This document shows positions 49,811 through 58,060 of a stretch of 64,000 bases of DNA, piece by piece. The position numbers and the translations under genes are program-made. The stretch spans positions 62,001 through 126,000 of IMG/VR virus record IMGVR_UViG_3300008259_005066; one strand, 5' to 3'. The notes under the pieces are model-generated. The model was not told the DNA's origin. It did not search any database and worked only from the letters and a program-made list of their open reading frames with translations. Numbering within the stretch: position 1 is the stretch's first letter; every line of letters begins with the position of its first letter. This DNA is from a virus.

Positions 49811-49978
49811 TTATTTTCTTGGCCTGACGCCGGGTATTTTGCCCATGGCGCCTTTGATCGCGGCTCCGGCCTTGCCCATCATGGCCGAACGGCTTTGGGC
49901 CATGCGATCTTGCTCGGCACGCCCAATGGTGGCCAAATCTTGGAAAATACCTTCGTTAGTGACCTGTTTAACTTTCAT
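49811..49978 (-). CDS. Small protein ending at a slippery A-run and stop
   Basis: 55 aa, MKVKQVTNEGIFQDLATIGR then MAQSRSAMMGKAGAAIKGAM, ending PGVRPRK at AGA-AAA-TAA. A -1 slip on the A run would give AAA-ATA-AAC and read directly into the helical frame ahead of the downstream gene. Start overlaps the previous gene by 11 bases. Confidence 0.6.
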   Translation of the reverse strand: MKVKQVTNEGIFQDLATIGRAEQDRMAQSRSAMMGKAGAAIKGAMGKIPGVRPRK

Positions 49979-50213
49979 CGGTGCGTCTCACGGTCCTCGT
50001 GAATTTTGACGCATCCCGCATGCGTATGGCGTTGAGTAGCTTGCGCTGGAGATTTTCTGCCTGCTCTGGATCATAAGTGGCATCGATCTGCTCCATGAGC
50101 CTGATGGCGCCGGCAATGATGTTTGAAGCACGATTTTCTATCACGTGCCTGCGATCACGCTCGATATACATAGCATCGAGTTCTTCTAATATACTGCGGG
50201 TCTTTTTGTGCAT
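49968..50213 (-). CDS. Conserved small helical phage protein
   Basis: 81 aa: MHKKTRSILEELDAMYIERD then HVIENRASNIIAGAIRLMEQ. Entirely helical; a motif style common in T4-like phages beside the 625-residue protein. First minus-strand gene after the plus-strand island. Function unknown. Confidence 0.7.
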   Translation of the reverse strand: MHKKTRSILEELDAMYIERDRRHVIENRASNIIAGAIRLMEQIDATYDPEQAENLQRKLLNAIRMRDASKFTRTVRRTDES

Positions 50214-50267
50214 GATCCGAACCTTTAAATTATTTAGTAGATTTTACGTATCTGTAAATATCCTTAT

Positions 50268-51320
50268 ATGATAAGTCAACGTAAAGTTTCAAGTCACAGC
50301 CAATGGCAACCATTGAAAGAAGTATGGGTAGGTGGCACTTATCCTGCAGATTTTTACCAGCATCTTGGCAACAAATCCCACGATATTTTTGCAAAAATCA
50401 CTGAAATTACCAACAAAGATTTTGACAATCTAACAGACACATTGGAAAAATTAGGTGTCACAGTAGTCAGGCCTCAATTCGATCGTATAGACGACTTTTT
50501 AGACGAACATGATCATTTGCTTAAACCACCGGTAAGTCCATGCGACATAGCACTGACACTAGGAGATACTTTGCATCTCATGCCTCAATACACGTCCGAA
50601 GTAAATCCCTATCAACGTGCTGTAGATGATTATCGCCAAGCAGGACAAAAAATACATGTCATTGACCGTGCTACACCAGAACCATGGGCCTGGATGATTT
50701 TTGCCAGCGTGGTGCGGGCCGGAAAAGATATACTGATAGATTATCAGCCAAATATACCAGAATCAAAAAAATACACGTATCTGGTAGCACAGGAATTAGC
50801 CAAAGATTATAGAGTGCATCTCAGTGGCACTGGAGATCATAACGACGGAGTTTTTTGTCCGATTAGGCCAGGGCATATTTTTACGTCTCATTATAGAAAG
50901 GTCTATGACTCAAGTTTTCCAGGATGGTCTGTGTTCCATCTGCCAGACACCACATATAAAAATCTCCAACACGTTGGTATAGCCGACAAGTGGTATCTAC
51001 CCGGAGTAGACTACGGGCATTTCAACGCAGATATAATGGCCGTGGCAGAACAATGGTTAGGCAATCCGCAAGAAACTGTTTTTGAAGTCAATATGTTGGT
51101 AGTAGACGAAAAAAATATCATATGTGGCGCTTACGATGAAATGGCTTTTCAATATTTTGAATCTCTAGGTATCACTCCGCATTTGGTAGAATTTCAATCT
51201 AGATATTTTTGGGATGCCGGAATACACTGCGTTTGTAGTGATATACATCGATCAGGGGGCCGGGAGGATTATTGGCCTGAGCGCGGGGACAGCGGCATCT
51301 ATTATATAACGGAGTGGTAA
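50268..51320 (+). CDS. Second amidinotransferase-superfamily protein
   Basis: 350 aa, distant from the copy at 15028-15948. H191 in GTGDHNDGVFCP and C321 in AGIHCVCSDIHRSGG occupy the active-site positions; EVWVGGTYPADFY and VFEVNMLVVDEKNIICG are framework strands of the propeller. Product unknown; glycine amidinotransferase-like or arginine deiminase-like chemistry is possible. The stop abuts the next gene. Lower GC and A-rich codons compared with neighbours suggest separate acquisition (impression, not counted). Confidence 0.85.
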   Translation: MISQRKVSSHSQWQPLKEVWVGGTYPADFYQHLGNKSHDIFAKITEITNKDFDNLTDTLEKLGVTVVRPQFDRIDDFLDEHDHLLKPPVSPCDIALTLGDTLHLMPQYTSEVNPYQRAVDDYRQAGQKIHVIDRATPEPWAWMIFASVVRAGKDILIDYQPNIPESKKYTYLVAQELAKDYRVHLSGTGDHNDGVFCPIRPGHIFTSHYRKVYDSSFPGWSVFHLPDTTYKNLQHVGIADKWYLPGVDYGHFNADIMAVAEQWLGNPQETVFEVNMLVVDEKNIICGAYDEMAFQYFESLGITPHLVEFQSRYFWDAGIHCVCSDIHRSGGREDYWPERGDSGIYYITEW

Positions 51321-51791
51321 ATGAAAGAACGAATACGTTTTGAATTCGACATAAGATCAGAATTTTGGGATAAATTTCCCATGATAGAAATTTCCGTTGA
51401 TGATCGTATCAAATGCACAAAAACTCTAGATCAAAAGCAATGCAAATTATCCTTTGAGGATGATCTAGAATTTGATCGCCCACACACAGTATCTTTAAAG
51501 AGATTTAACAAAACAGATGATCAATGCGTGATTGATAACAATGGATCTCGGTTCGATCAATATGTTATCTTGAATCAAGTTTGTATTGATGGTATCGATG
51601 TGCAGAATCTCATCTGGCACCGCAGTTGGTTTGAACCTATCTATTCCACAGTATGGAAACAACAACAGATAGATGCTGGAGTTGCGTTGGAAGAAAAAAT
51701 CATCGGAGAAACTTGGTTAAGTCACAATGGGACATGGAAGTTTGAATTTTTCAGTCCTTTTTATAAATTTATTATCTCACAATTTGAGTAA
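51321..51791 (+). CDS. Small beta-rich domain protein
   Basis: 156 aa starting directly after the previous stop. Beta strands (RIRFEFDIRSEFWDKFPMIE, HTVSLKRFNKTDDQ), then VCIDGIDVQNLIWHRSWFEP and a W/Q-rich segment SPFYKFIISQFE. I recall similar carbohydrate-binding-like domains in environmental phage proteins; binding role is inference. Confidence 0.65.
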   Translation: MKERIRFEFDIRSEFWDKFPMIEISVDDRIKCTKTLDQKQCKLSFEDDLEFDRPHTVSLKRFNKTDDQCVIDNNGSRFDQYVILNQVCIDGIDVQNLIWHRSWFEPIYSTVWKQQQIDAGVALEEKIIGETWLSHNGTWKFEFFSPFYKFIISQFE

Positions 51792-51797
51792 ATCATC

Positions 51798-52628
51798 ATG
51801 ACATGGCAATTAACTAAAACAACAAAAACTCTCTTTCCTGTGAAAGATCAAAAAATGATATCATTGCGACAGTCATGGTATCACGATGCTCAAAGACAAA
51901 GCACCTATCAAGACTTTTTCCCGATGGCAAAAGAATGGTTCACATCAACCAAGATCAACGATATACAAGGGTGGGACGCTTTCCCTCATGTGGACGTGAC
52001 CATGGGATGCACACATTATATAGAAAGTTTTGTCCAAAAGCATGGATGGAATGGATTTCAGATACTCAAGAACGAATATGCTTATTATACCCTAATGGGC
52101 AAACATGGAGTAGAAGTCAATGACCTTGAGCCCAACAAGCCATTGATCATCACCATGCCCCATTGGACTTTTTGCGATGTCAGACCGGAGTGGGAGGATG
52201 TTCTAAGAATCTGCGAACAGAGGATGATTGATATCCACATCGATATGGCATGGATTGTCACTGCCAAAGATATCCATCTAGATCTCAATCATCCCTGCAT
52301 CAAAAGCATTGGTGTGAGTCTCAGCAAATTGAGCCTACAATGGAATCGAGTAGGACTACGATTCAGCAGGCAAAAATCCATGGATTCTGTGACAATATTC
52401 AACGACTACTACAAAGATACCAACACAGTGATCACTTCTATCGGTTGCTATTGGATTGATAATTTTGAAAGAGATTATCTATGGAATTCCTATGGCGGTC
52501 AACATCAAGAAATTTGTAGGACTTTAGATATCTTGCCAACAAAAATAATACATGTGGCCAAAGATAAAACAGGACAATCGTTAGGTATCGGTAAGATGCT
52601 TGGAGATGCGACTCCACACAGCGTATAA
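51798..52628 (+). CDS. Aminotransferase-like (PLP fold type I) protein
   Basis: 276 aa. IDIHIDMAWIV resembles the acidic strand that binds the PLP ring (D149), and GVSLSKLSLQWNRVGLRFSR matches the SxSKxxxxxGxRxG segment with the Schiff-base lysine (K177). It is shorter than a normal aminotransferase (about 350-400 aa), lacking part of the small domain, so it may be a degenerate or specialised member. Last gene of the plus-strand island, with a 48-base convergent overlap with the oxygenase gene. Confidence 0.5.
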   Translation: MTWQLTKTTKTLFPVKDQKMISLRQSWYHDAQRQSTYQDFFPMAKEWFTSTKINDIQGWDAFPHVDVTMGCTHYIESFVQKHGWNGFQILKNEYAYYTLMGKHGVEVNDLEPNKPLIITMPHWTFCDVRPEWEDVLRICEQRMIDIHIDMAWIVTAKDIHLDLNHPCIKSIGVSLSKLSLQWNRVGLRFSRQKSMDSVTIFNDYYKDTNTVITSIGCYWIDNFERDYLWNSYGGQHQEICRTLDILPTKIIHVAKDKTGQSLGIGKMLGDATPHSV

Positions 52629-53189
52629 GATGTAGCGGGTAGTTCCGGCTGAAACTACACTCTCTGACCTATGAGAGATTTTGTCTGTTCTATCATGTTG
52701 GATTAGATACCCTGAGTTGTGCTCACTGGGTATCAGGATCGGAGTGTGTTCCGATCCAAAGATTGTTCCCACCCCAGATGAAGTGTAGAGATATATTTGC
52801 ATGGCAACATCGATGTCAGGATTATCAGTGTGCCAACCAATTTCATATCCCGCTTCATCTTTCCAGAGCGATACTCCCCAGAAATGTTTATAGGGGTCTG
52901 TAAACGTTTCATTGATCAGATCTGTCGCAGAATCAAATATTTCATGCAACTCTTCTATCACTGTATCAAAATCCCAAGTGATTTTTTGTCTAGGAAGAGT
53001 TTCTTGACCTTCCACTGTTTGCCATTTGTCATTGGAAACCGATGAAACATACTGATTGAGTTTTTGTAATATCGCAAGATCTAAGACATCTGTTATCTGA
53101 TACAAATCTGCTATAGGGGTAGACAGTCTGTTGGAGATGCAAGACGCTAGATGTTTCTTGTTGTTCTCGATCAAATCCTGATCTATCAT
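52581..53189 (-). CDS. 2-oxoglutarate/Fe(II)-dependent oxygenase
   Basis: 202 aa. Iron ligands H120 and D122 (EIGWHTDNPDI) and H173 (KISHRSESV), with R185 (GTTRYILYAVW) for 2-oxoglutarate; MQIYLYTSSGVGTIFG is the beta-helix core. This resembles prolyl-hydroxylase-like enzymes known from T4-like marine phages. Substrate unknown. ATGA-coupled to the helicase. Confidence 0.88.
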   Translation of the reverse strand: MIDQDLIENNKKHLASCISNRLSTPIADLYQITDVLDLAILQKLNQYVSSVSNDKWQTVEGQETLPRQKITWDFDTVIEELHEIFDSATDLINETFTDPYKHFWGVSLWKDEAGYEIGWHTDNPDIDVAMQIYLYTSSGVGTIFGSEHTPILIPSEHNSGYLIQHDRTDKISHRSESVVSAGTTRYILYAVWSRISKHLTDT

Positions 53190-54583
53190 GACTGTTTGAT
53201 TTGTCCTAATAACTGTTTGAGTTTGTTTGATTGCACATCGGCTGTGACCTTGCCAACATCTTCAGCTGGTTCACTGTTGTCATCCTTCATAGTAGACTTG
53301 GCCTTGATTGATTCGTAGATGTTGGGTTTCTTGACAAATCCAGAACTTTGCTGTTGGTCTTCGCCTAAATCTCTGATACGCAGGCTTTCAATGTCAAACT
53401 CTAAATCTACCTTCTGTCCCACTCCACTCGATGAACGAGTCTTCATCAACTGTATCTGATAGCGACCACGTTCACGCATGGCTCGACTTGTGAAGATACC
53501 AAACACATTATCTGCTGTGTTGATCTTGGAAATACCACCCGATATATGGCTATGATCGAACTCAATCTCTTCCACTGCCGCACGATTCAACTGCGAAGCA
53601 GTGACAAACAATACATTGAGTTCTTTAGCCAAGTTGCGCAGTTCTTCTGAAACATACTTGTCTTTGACGAATAAATCATTGGGGCTAACTTTGGCACTCA
53701 CCGGCATGATCAAGTCTAGATAATCTACGCATAAAAAATCCACACGTTTCTTTGTCTTCACTTGCAGTTCTTTGAGATATGCACGGATATCATTCACTGT
53801 GCTCTGTGCTGGCATGTATTTGATCTGCAAGGCGCCGGCCTTCTTCTGCATCATCTTGACTTTCATTTCCACTGTATCGATATCTCGAAAAATTTCTTTG
53901 CTAGACGTATTGGTCATCATGGAGTCGATGCGCATGGAACAAAGACCTTCTGACAGTTCCAGCGTGATGTAACAACCGTTGAGCCCGGCCTGTGCCCAGT
54001 TCACTGCCAAGTTCTGCATGAACAAACTCTTGCCAGAACCTGAACCTCCTGCGAAAATCTGCAATTCACCTCGGTTGAATCCACCATACAGCAATTTGTC
54101 CAGGGCAGGCCATCCAGTAGAGTTCTGTCCATTATTATTTTTCAAGGCCAGCAGTCTCGATCGCGGATCTTCAAAGTAATCTGTGCCCAGATCCTTGGTC
54201 AATGATATTTGCACGGCATCCTTAATCAACTTCTCCACAGGATCAAAATTGCCCTTTTCCAAAAGGTCCGCCGACTTAAGGATCGCACGTTCCAATTCTT
54301 GTCGACGAGTGAATGATTCAAACTCTTCCATGAACCAGTCGAGATGCCCTTCATTGATATCGGGTATTTCTTGTAGGTCAACATTGGTCACTGCTCGAAC
54401 CTGTTTGCGATCAGGCAAAGTTTTGTGTTGATCACAGTGTTCTCGGATAAACTTCGCGGCACTACGCAGGCTGCGATCAAAGTTTTCTTCATTGAATATG
54501 TTCTGCACTCGCACGTAACTCTGTGCGTCCTGCATCATAAACTCCAGGAACAACTTTTGGACTTCTACGGAATAATCTTTCAT
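53186..54583 (-). CDS. 41: Replicative DNA helicase (T4 gp41/DnaB-like)
   Basis: Hexameric 5'-3' helicase that opens the replication fork. Walker A GGSGSGKS (179-186), Walker B segment VDFLCVDYLDLIM, then VTASQLNR (sensor-type H4 region) and a helical N-terminal domain for primase contacts. 465 aa, near T4 gp41 (475). Start overlaps the adjacent SGNH gene stop as ATGA. Confidence 0.96.
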   Translation of the reverse strand: MKDYSVEVQKLFLEFMMQDAQSYVRVQNIFNEENFDRSLRSAAKFIREHCDQHKTLPDRKQVRAVTNVDLQEIPDINEGHLDWFMEEFESFTRRQELERAILKSADLLEKGNFDPVEKLIKDAVQISLTKDLGTDYFEDPRSRLLALKNNNGQNSTGWPALDKLLYGGFNRGELQIFAGGSGSGKSLFMQNLAVNWAQAGLNGCYITLELSEGLCSMRIDSMMTNTSSKEIFRDIDTVEMKVKMMQKKAGALQIKYMPAQSTVNDIRAYLKELQVKTKKRVDFLCVDYLDLIMPVSAKVSPNDLFVKDKYVSEELRNLAKELNVLFVTASQLNRAAVEEIEFDHSHISGGISKINTADNVFGIFTSRAMRERGRYQIQLMKTRSSSGVGQKVDLEFDIESLRIRDLGEDQQQSSGFVKKPNIYESIKAKSTMKDDNSEPAEDVGKVTADVQSNKLKQLLGQIKQS

Positions 54584-55269
54584 TGGGTTTCTCTCGATGT
54601 ATCTATGTGTTGTTGTATCATGTCAGCGATTTTTCTATGCGTGGCAGCGCCCGGATGATCATCCAACGGTGCATGGTCCAGTTTGAGATCCACGATGCTG
54701 TGCCACGGGTTTACCCATTGTGTCCAGTCTATCAATTCAAGATTATTGCGCAACCGTTCACTGAAATCTCGAGTTTGATCATCATCTAGATCTTGATATA
54801 AGGTCTTGGCATAGTCACTGTGAGATTGATTGGTCAACATGTCTTGGGTCCAAGGAATCATGCCATTGATAAACCATATATCTTTTCCAGCATCATCGGA
54901 CATCTGTTGCAGTATCCTGGTATAGTCTATCAATGACATTATATTACTATAATCGTGATTAAGCAATTGATATTGGGCCACAAACTTTTTATCTATTAGA
55001 TTGCTATCAGTGTCGGCACCGATATAAAATCCCTGGTTGGCGCTGGGGTAAACCCAGTGTCTGTGCAAAGCACTCCATTGCACAAAATATCGATCATGTC
55101 GACGATCCAATAAAGCCTTGGCTGCTCGGGTAAAAATTTTTAGATTGCTGGATCCACCTTCGGCATCGTTGTCTGCATGGCCAATGAGATTGGGATAGAT
55201 CCTGGGATCATTTTGTTGGCTCTCGAAACCTGCACCCATGGTGATGCTACAGCCGCCAAAATAATTCAT
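54580..55269 (-). CDS. SGNH-hydrolase-like protein 1
   Basis: 229 aa from the ATG at 55269 (ATGA overlap). NYFGGCSITMGAGFES supplies a GCS block I with the nucleophile serine position, and the C-terminal DDHPGAATHRKIADMI the D-x-x-H pair. Fold is that of GDSL/SGNH esterases. Substrate unknown. Between helicase and primase genes. Confidence 0.65.
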   Translation of the reverse strand: MNYFGGCSITMGAGFESQQNDPRIYPNLIGHADNDAEGGSSNLKIFTRAAKALLDRRHDRYFVQWSALHRHWVYPSANQGFYIGADTDSNLIDKKFVAQYQLLNHDYSNIMSLIDYTRILQQMSDDAGKDIWFINGMIPWTQDMLTNQSHSDYAKTLYQDLDDDQTRDFSERLRNNLELIDWTQWVNPWHSIVDLKLDHAPLDDHPGAATHRKIADMIQQHIDTSRETQ

Positions 55270-55973
55270 AGCCATCCTAACTCCTGCATGCGAGGACACA
55301 ATACTTTTTCATACCAATGATGATTGCCCGCAGATCCATAGTGACCGTGCCATCCGTGAGTATCAAAGTCCACGGGACGATGGACATTTTTGTTAGTGCT
55401 GAAGTAGGTATCTTCAAACAGGATACTGTGCGGATCTGCTAAAAATCTTCTCTGTATACTGGCCAGTGTTGGCCACTCGGTCTTGGGCTGGAATGGTTCG
55501 GCGAGATTCACGATGAGATAATTGCTAGTCCATCCTTGGATATATCTAGTCAATAAAAATAATTCTCTAAGAGCCTGTGCTTCTTGCCAACTACGATTCC
55601 ATGACATTACATAGCCTTGGCCCAGCTGATGAGTAGTGACTTGCCTGAGCCCATCATGTTCTCGTAAGCATGGTTGATCTATGGGTTCTAGATTGCCAAA
55701 AAATCTATGATAACTAGGAGCCATACCATCATAATCATACACAGTAAATCTCTCGATAGGGGGCACACCCACTATTACATAATCGTTAGGACTAAATCCA
55801 GAACCAGCCACTATGAGATGTGATATGCTATCTACGTTGTTTCCTGGCCAACTGTAGTTTTCTACACTATCAACTTGCAAGGCAGCAGCCATTAAGCCCC
55901 ACCAAGAATCCTTGACATCTACACAGAATCCTGGTGTGCTATAACTGTCGCCATACACGATCAATCTAGACAT
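55266..55973 (-). CDS. SGNH-hydrolase-like protein 2
   Basis: 235 aa with YGDSYSTPGF (block I serine), NYSWPGNNVDS (block II-like), VIVGVPPIER (block III-like) and TRYIQGWTSN. The terminal DTHGWHGHYGSAGNHHW resembles the DxxH block. ATGA-type overlaps on both sides. Role unknown. Confidence 0.68.
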   Translation of the reverse strand: MSRLIVYGDSYSTPGFCVDVKDSWWGLMAAALQVDSVENYSWPGNNVDSISHLIVAGSGFSPNDYVIVGVPPIERFTVYDYDGMAPSYHRFFGNLEPIDQPCLREHDGLRQVTTHQLGQGYVMSWNRSWQEAQALRELFLLTRYIQGWTSNYLIVNLAEPFQPKTEWPTLASIQRRFLADPHSILFEDTYFSTNKNVHRPVDFDTHGWHGHYGSAGNHHWYEKVLCPRMQELGWL

Positions 55974-56955
55974 GGAGTTTCCTCATGAGATTCTTCCGAG
56001 CCATTTCAATTTTTATTTTACTGGTGCATCGATGCTGGAAAATATTCAACAGCGTGGCCAATCGTCCTTGGCGTATCACTGCATCGTTAACGTCCTTGAC
56101 ATCCGCTGGCCAGTCTGGTATGCTCACTGCCCAACCCAGTTCTATAGCACAATCTATCAACTTGAGACCGGCCTTGTCTTGATCGGGCACCACTGTGACT
56201 TCTCGACCAATACTGCGTATCAGTCTCGCTTGGGTATCATTGATTTCAGCATGCAATACTGCCAATCCACCGATGCTGAGAGCATCAAATATGCCTTCCA
56301 CCACGATCACATGCTGCCAATCTGGTCGCTGTAGATCTGTGCCAAACACATAGCCCTGTTGCATGTCGTGGACGTAGCGAGGATTATGATCATCAAAAAA
56401 TCTACGTGTGTGTCCTACTATGCGTCCATCATAGGTAAACGGTATGATCACACCTTGCCTACGACTGAATTTGTCATCAGGCCGGCCATGGATCATACCT
56501 ATGGGATAATCCTCGGGCACACAACGATCTCTGAGATACTGCCAATGCACTGACATGTCGCGATCCACCAATGCGAATTCTTCCGGCAGTTCTCGATCTT
56601 CAAACTCGATGCCCTGCACCACATTGGCAGTGCGCTGTCGATCATCCAGTATGCCTTGGATGTTTCGATGTTTGAGGCTTTCGAGATTTATATATTCTAT
56701 TTCTTGTTGTGGAACATTAAGCCATTGCAACAGTCTGCGAGCCTTGAATGAAAGATTGCGACCCAGGATGAAGCTGGCAGTGAATCCGCAATTGAAACAG
56801 TGGAAACTCCAACCTTGGTCAGTGGCCTTGATTCCACCGCGCTGTCGTCGATCCTGGCTTTCACCATTGTGAACACAACACGGAGCATTGAATGAAATCC
56901 AGCCAGAACTTGTGCTTTTGCGTTTGGCTGGTAGATAAGAAAATATGTCGATCAC
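55966..56955 (-). CDS. 61: DNA primase (T4 gp61-like)
   Basis: Makes RNA primers for lagging-strand synthesis. N-terminal zinc ribbon with C26, C27/H29, C53 and C56 (APCCVHNG then FHCFNCGF), a linker, and a TOPRIM catalytic domain containing VVEGIFDALSIGG and VVPDQDKAGLKL. 329 aa. Encoded two genes from gp41, as a primosome pair. Start overlaps the SGNH gene 3 stop as ATGA. Confidence 0.95.
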   Translation of the reverse strand: MIDIFSYLPAKRKSTSSGWISFNAPCCVHNGESQDRRQRGGIKATDQGWSFHCFNCGFTASFILGRNLSFKARRLLQWLNVPQQEIEYINLESLKHRNIQGILDDRQRTANVVQGIEFEDRELPEEFALVDRDMSVHWQYLRDRCVPEDYPIGMIHGRPDDKFSRRQGVIIPFTYDGRIVGHTRRFFDDHNPRYVHDMQQGYVFGTDLQRPDWQHVIVVEGIFDALSIGGLAVLHAEINDTQARLIRSIGREVTVVPDQDKAGLKLIDCAIELGWAVSIPDWPADVKDVNDAVIRQGRLATLLNIFQHRCTSKIKIEMARKNLMRKLHV

Positions 56956-57692
56956 TCTAACATTTTACTATGTTTTATGTGTTCGATCAAGTGGTCTGCA
57001 ATGATTTTATGACCCAATTCATTGGGATGTCCGCCGCGAGCAAACGGTTCTATGCCCAATTCTTTCTTTTTGTTGTATAATATTTCTTTGAAACTCAGTC
57101 CTGGATAGATCAGACTGGGCACTCGTAGAGAATAAGGATTGGGCAATGCGCTGACCTGTATTATCGGAATGCCATACCTGCTCTCGGCCTGATCAAATAG
57201 ATTGATGGATGTTTGGAAATTGTATTCTGCCCATTCTCTATGATAACTCATGCCCAGCCATAATCGTTGCAAAGAGAACCAGTTGTCATCTATGTCGGGG
57301 TTGGGTTGGAGCAACCAAGTTCCGTGCATGTGTCGATTCCATTGCGGATCCTTCATGCTAATTTGATGCTGTGGGTTAAACCAGCTTTGCCGTGTGCTAT
57401 CAGTGTGTGCCACGATAAACAGAACATCGTCGGTGCTCTGACCGTTGCGCAGATACCACATGAAGTTCCAGCGCATGCTTTCAAGGCTGGATCCCGGAAA
57501 AGCCATGTTGTCTAGTTCAAGATCAAATTCTTTGGCAATACGACCCGCAAAGCCATTGGCCAGCCTGTAAGGACGATTTTGATCGTAGTGATCTCGGAAT
57601 GCTTCTTCAGACAAGTCTCGGAATTCAGGAGCGATGAGTTCATCGCCATAGGTCCAACTACAGCCAAATGCCACTAACTTCCTAATCTTCAT
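56952..57692 (-). CDS. SGNH-hydrolase-like protein 3
   Basis: 246 aa. AFGCSWTYGDELI is block I (serine in GCS), NMAFPGSSLESMR block II (Gly), FIVAHTDSTR block III, and the C-terminal RGGHPNELGHKIIADHLI carries the histidine with an asparagine in the aspartate place. Full-length SGNH. Starts inside the 3' end of the structural gene at 57689 (ATGA). Confidence 0.72.
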   Translation of the reverse strand: MKIRKLVAFGCSWTYGDELIAPEFRDLSEEAFRDHYDQNRPYRLANGFAGRIAKEFDLELDNMAFPGSSLESMRWNFMWYLRNGQSTDDVLFIVAHTDSTRQSWFNPQHQISMKDPQWNRHMHGTWLLQPNPDIDDNWFSLQRLWLGMSYHREWAEYNFQTSINLFDQAESRYGIPIIQVSALPNPYSLRVPSLIYPGLSFKEILYNKKKELGIEPFARGGHPNELGHKIIADHLIEHIKHSKMLE

Positions 57693-58060
57693 CTATAGGC
57701 GATGGATGTAATGAATCCGTTGTTGATTTTGGCATTGGGATTATTGACGTATCCTGCGCCACCGGCTGTGACTATCACAGCATTGACATTGCCACCTGCA
57801 GTGGCCACGGCATATCCTTCAGCACCTGTGCCTTCGCCCACAAAGTCTACATTAGGGAATGGCGTGGAAATCCACTGACTACCAGAATTGTTCATGGTAA
57901 CATTGGTCACGGTGCCACCACTGACCACTGCATTGCCAATTTTGGCCTTGTAGCCATATTGATTTACTTCGAAACGACTGTCGCTGGCTGCCAACATCAT
58001 ACCATGGCCCCAATTGTGTGCTGGAACCCTGCGCCTTGACGTTGCCCGAGAAATTGTCAA
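57689..58060 (-). CDS. C-terminal segment of a virion protein, in a different frame
   Basis: The open frame from about 58000 reads SRFEVNQYGYKAKIGNAVVS then beta repeats with TAGGAGYVNNPNAKING; this is the glycine-rich pattern of phage structural proteins. Its apparent start has no ribosome site and lies inside the upstream gene. Probably the true C-terminus of the gene ending at 57879 after a one-base shift near 58000. Confidence 0.6.
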   Translation of the reverse strand: MTISRATSRRRVPAHNWGHGMMLAASDSRFEVNQYGYKAKIGNAVVSGGTVTNVTMNNSGSQWISTPFPNVDFVGEGTGAEGYAVATAGGNVNAVIVTAGGAGYVNNPNAKINNGFITSIAYR

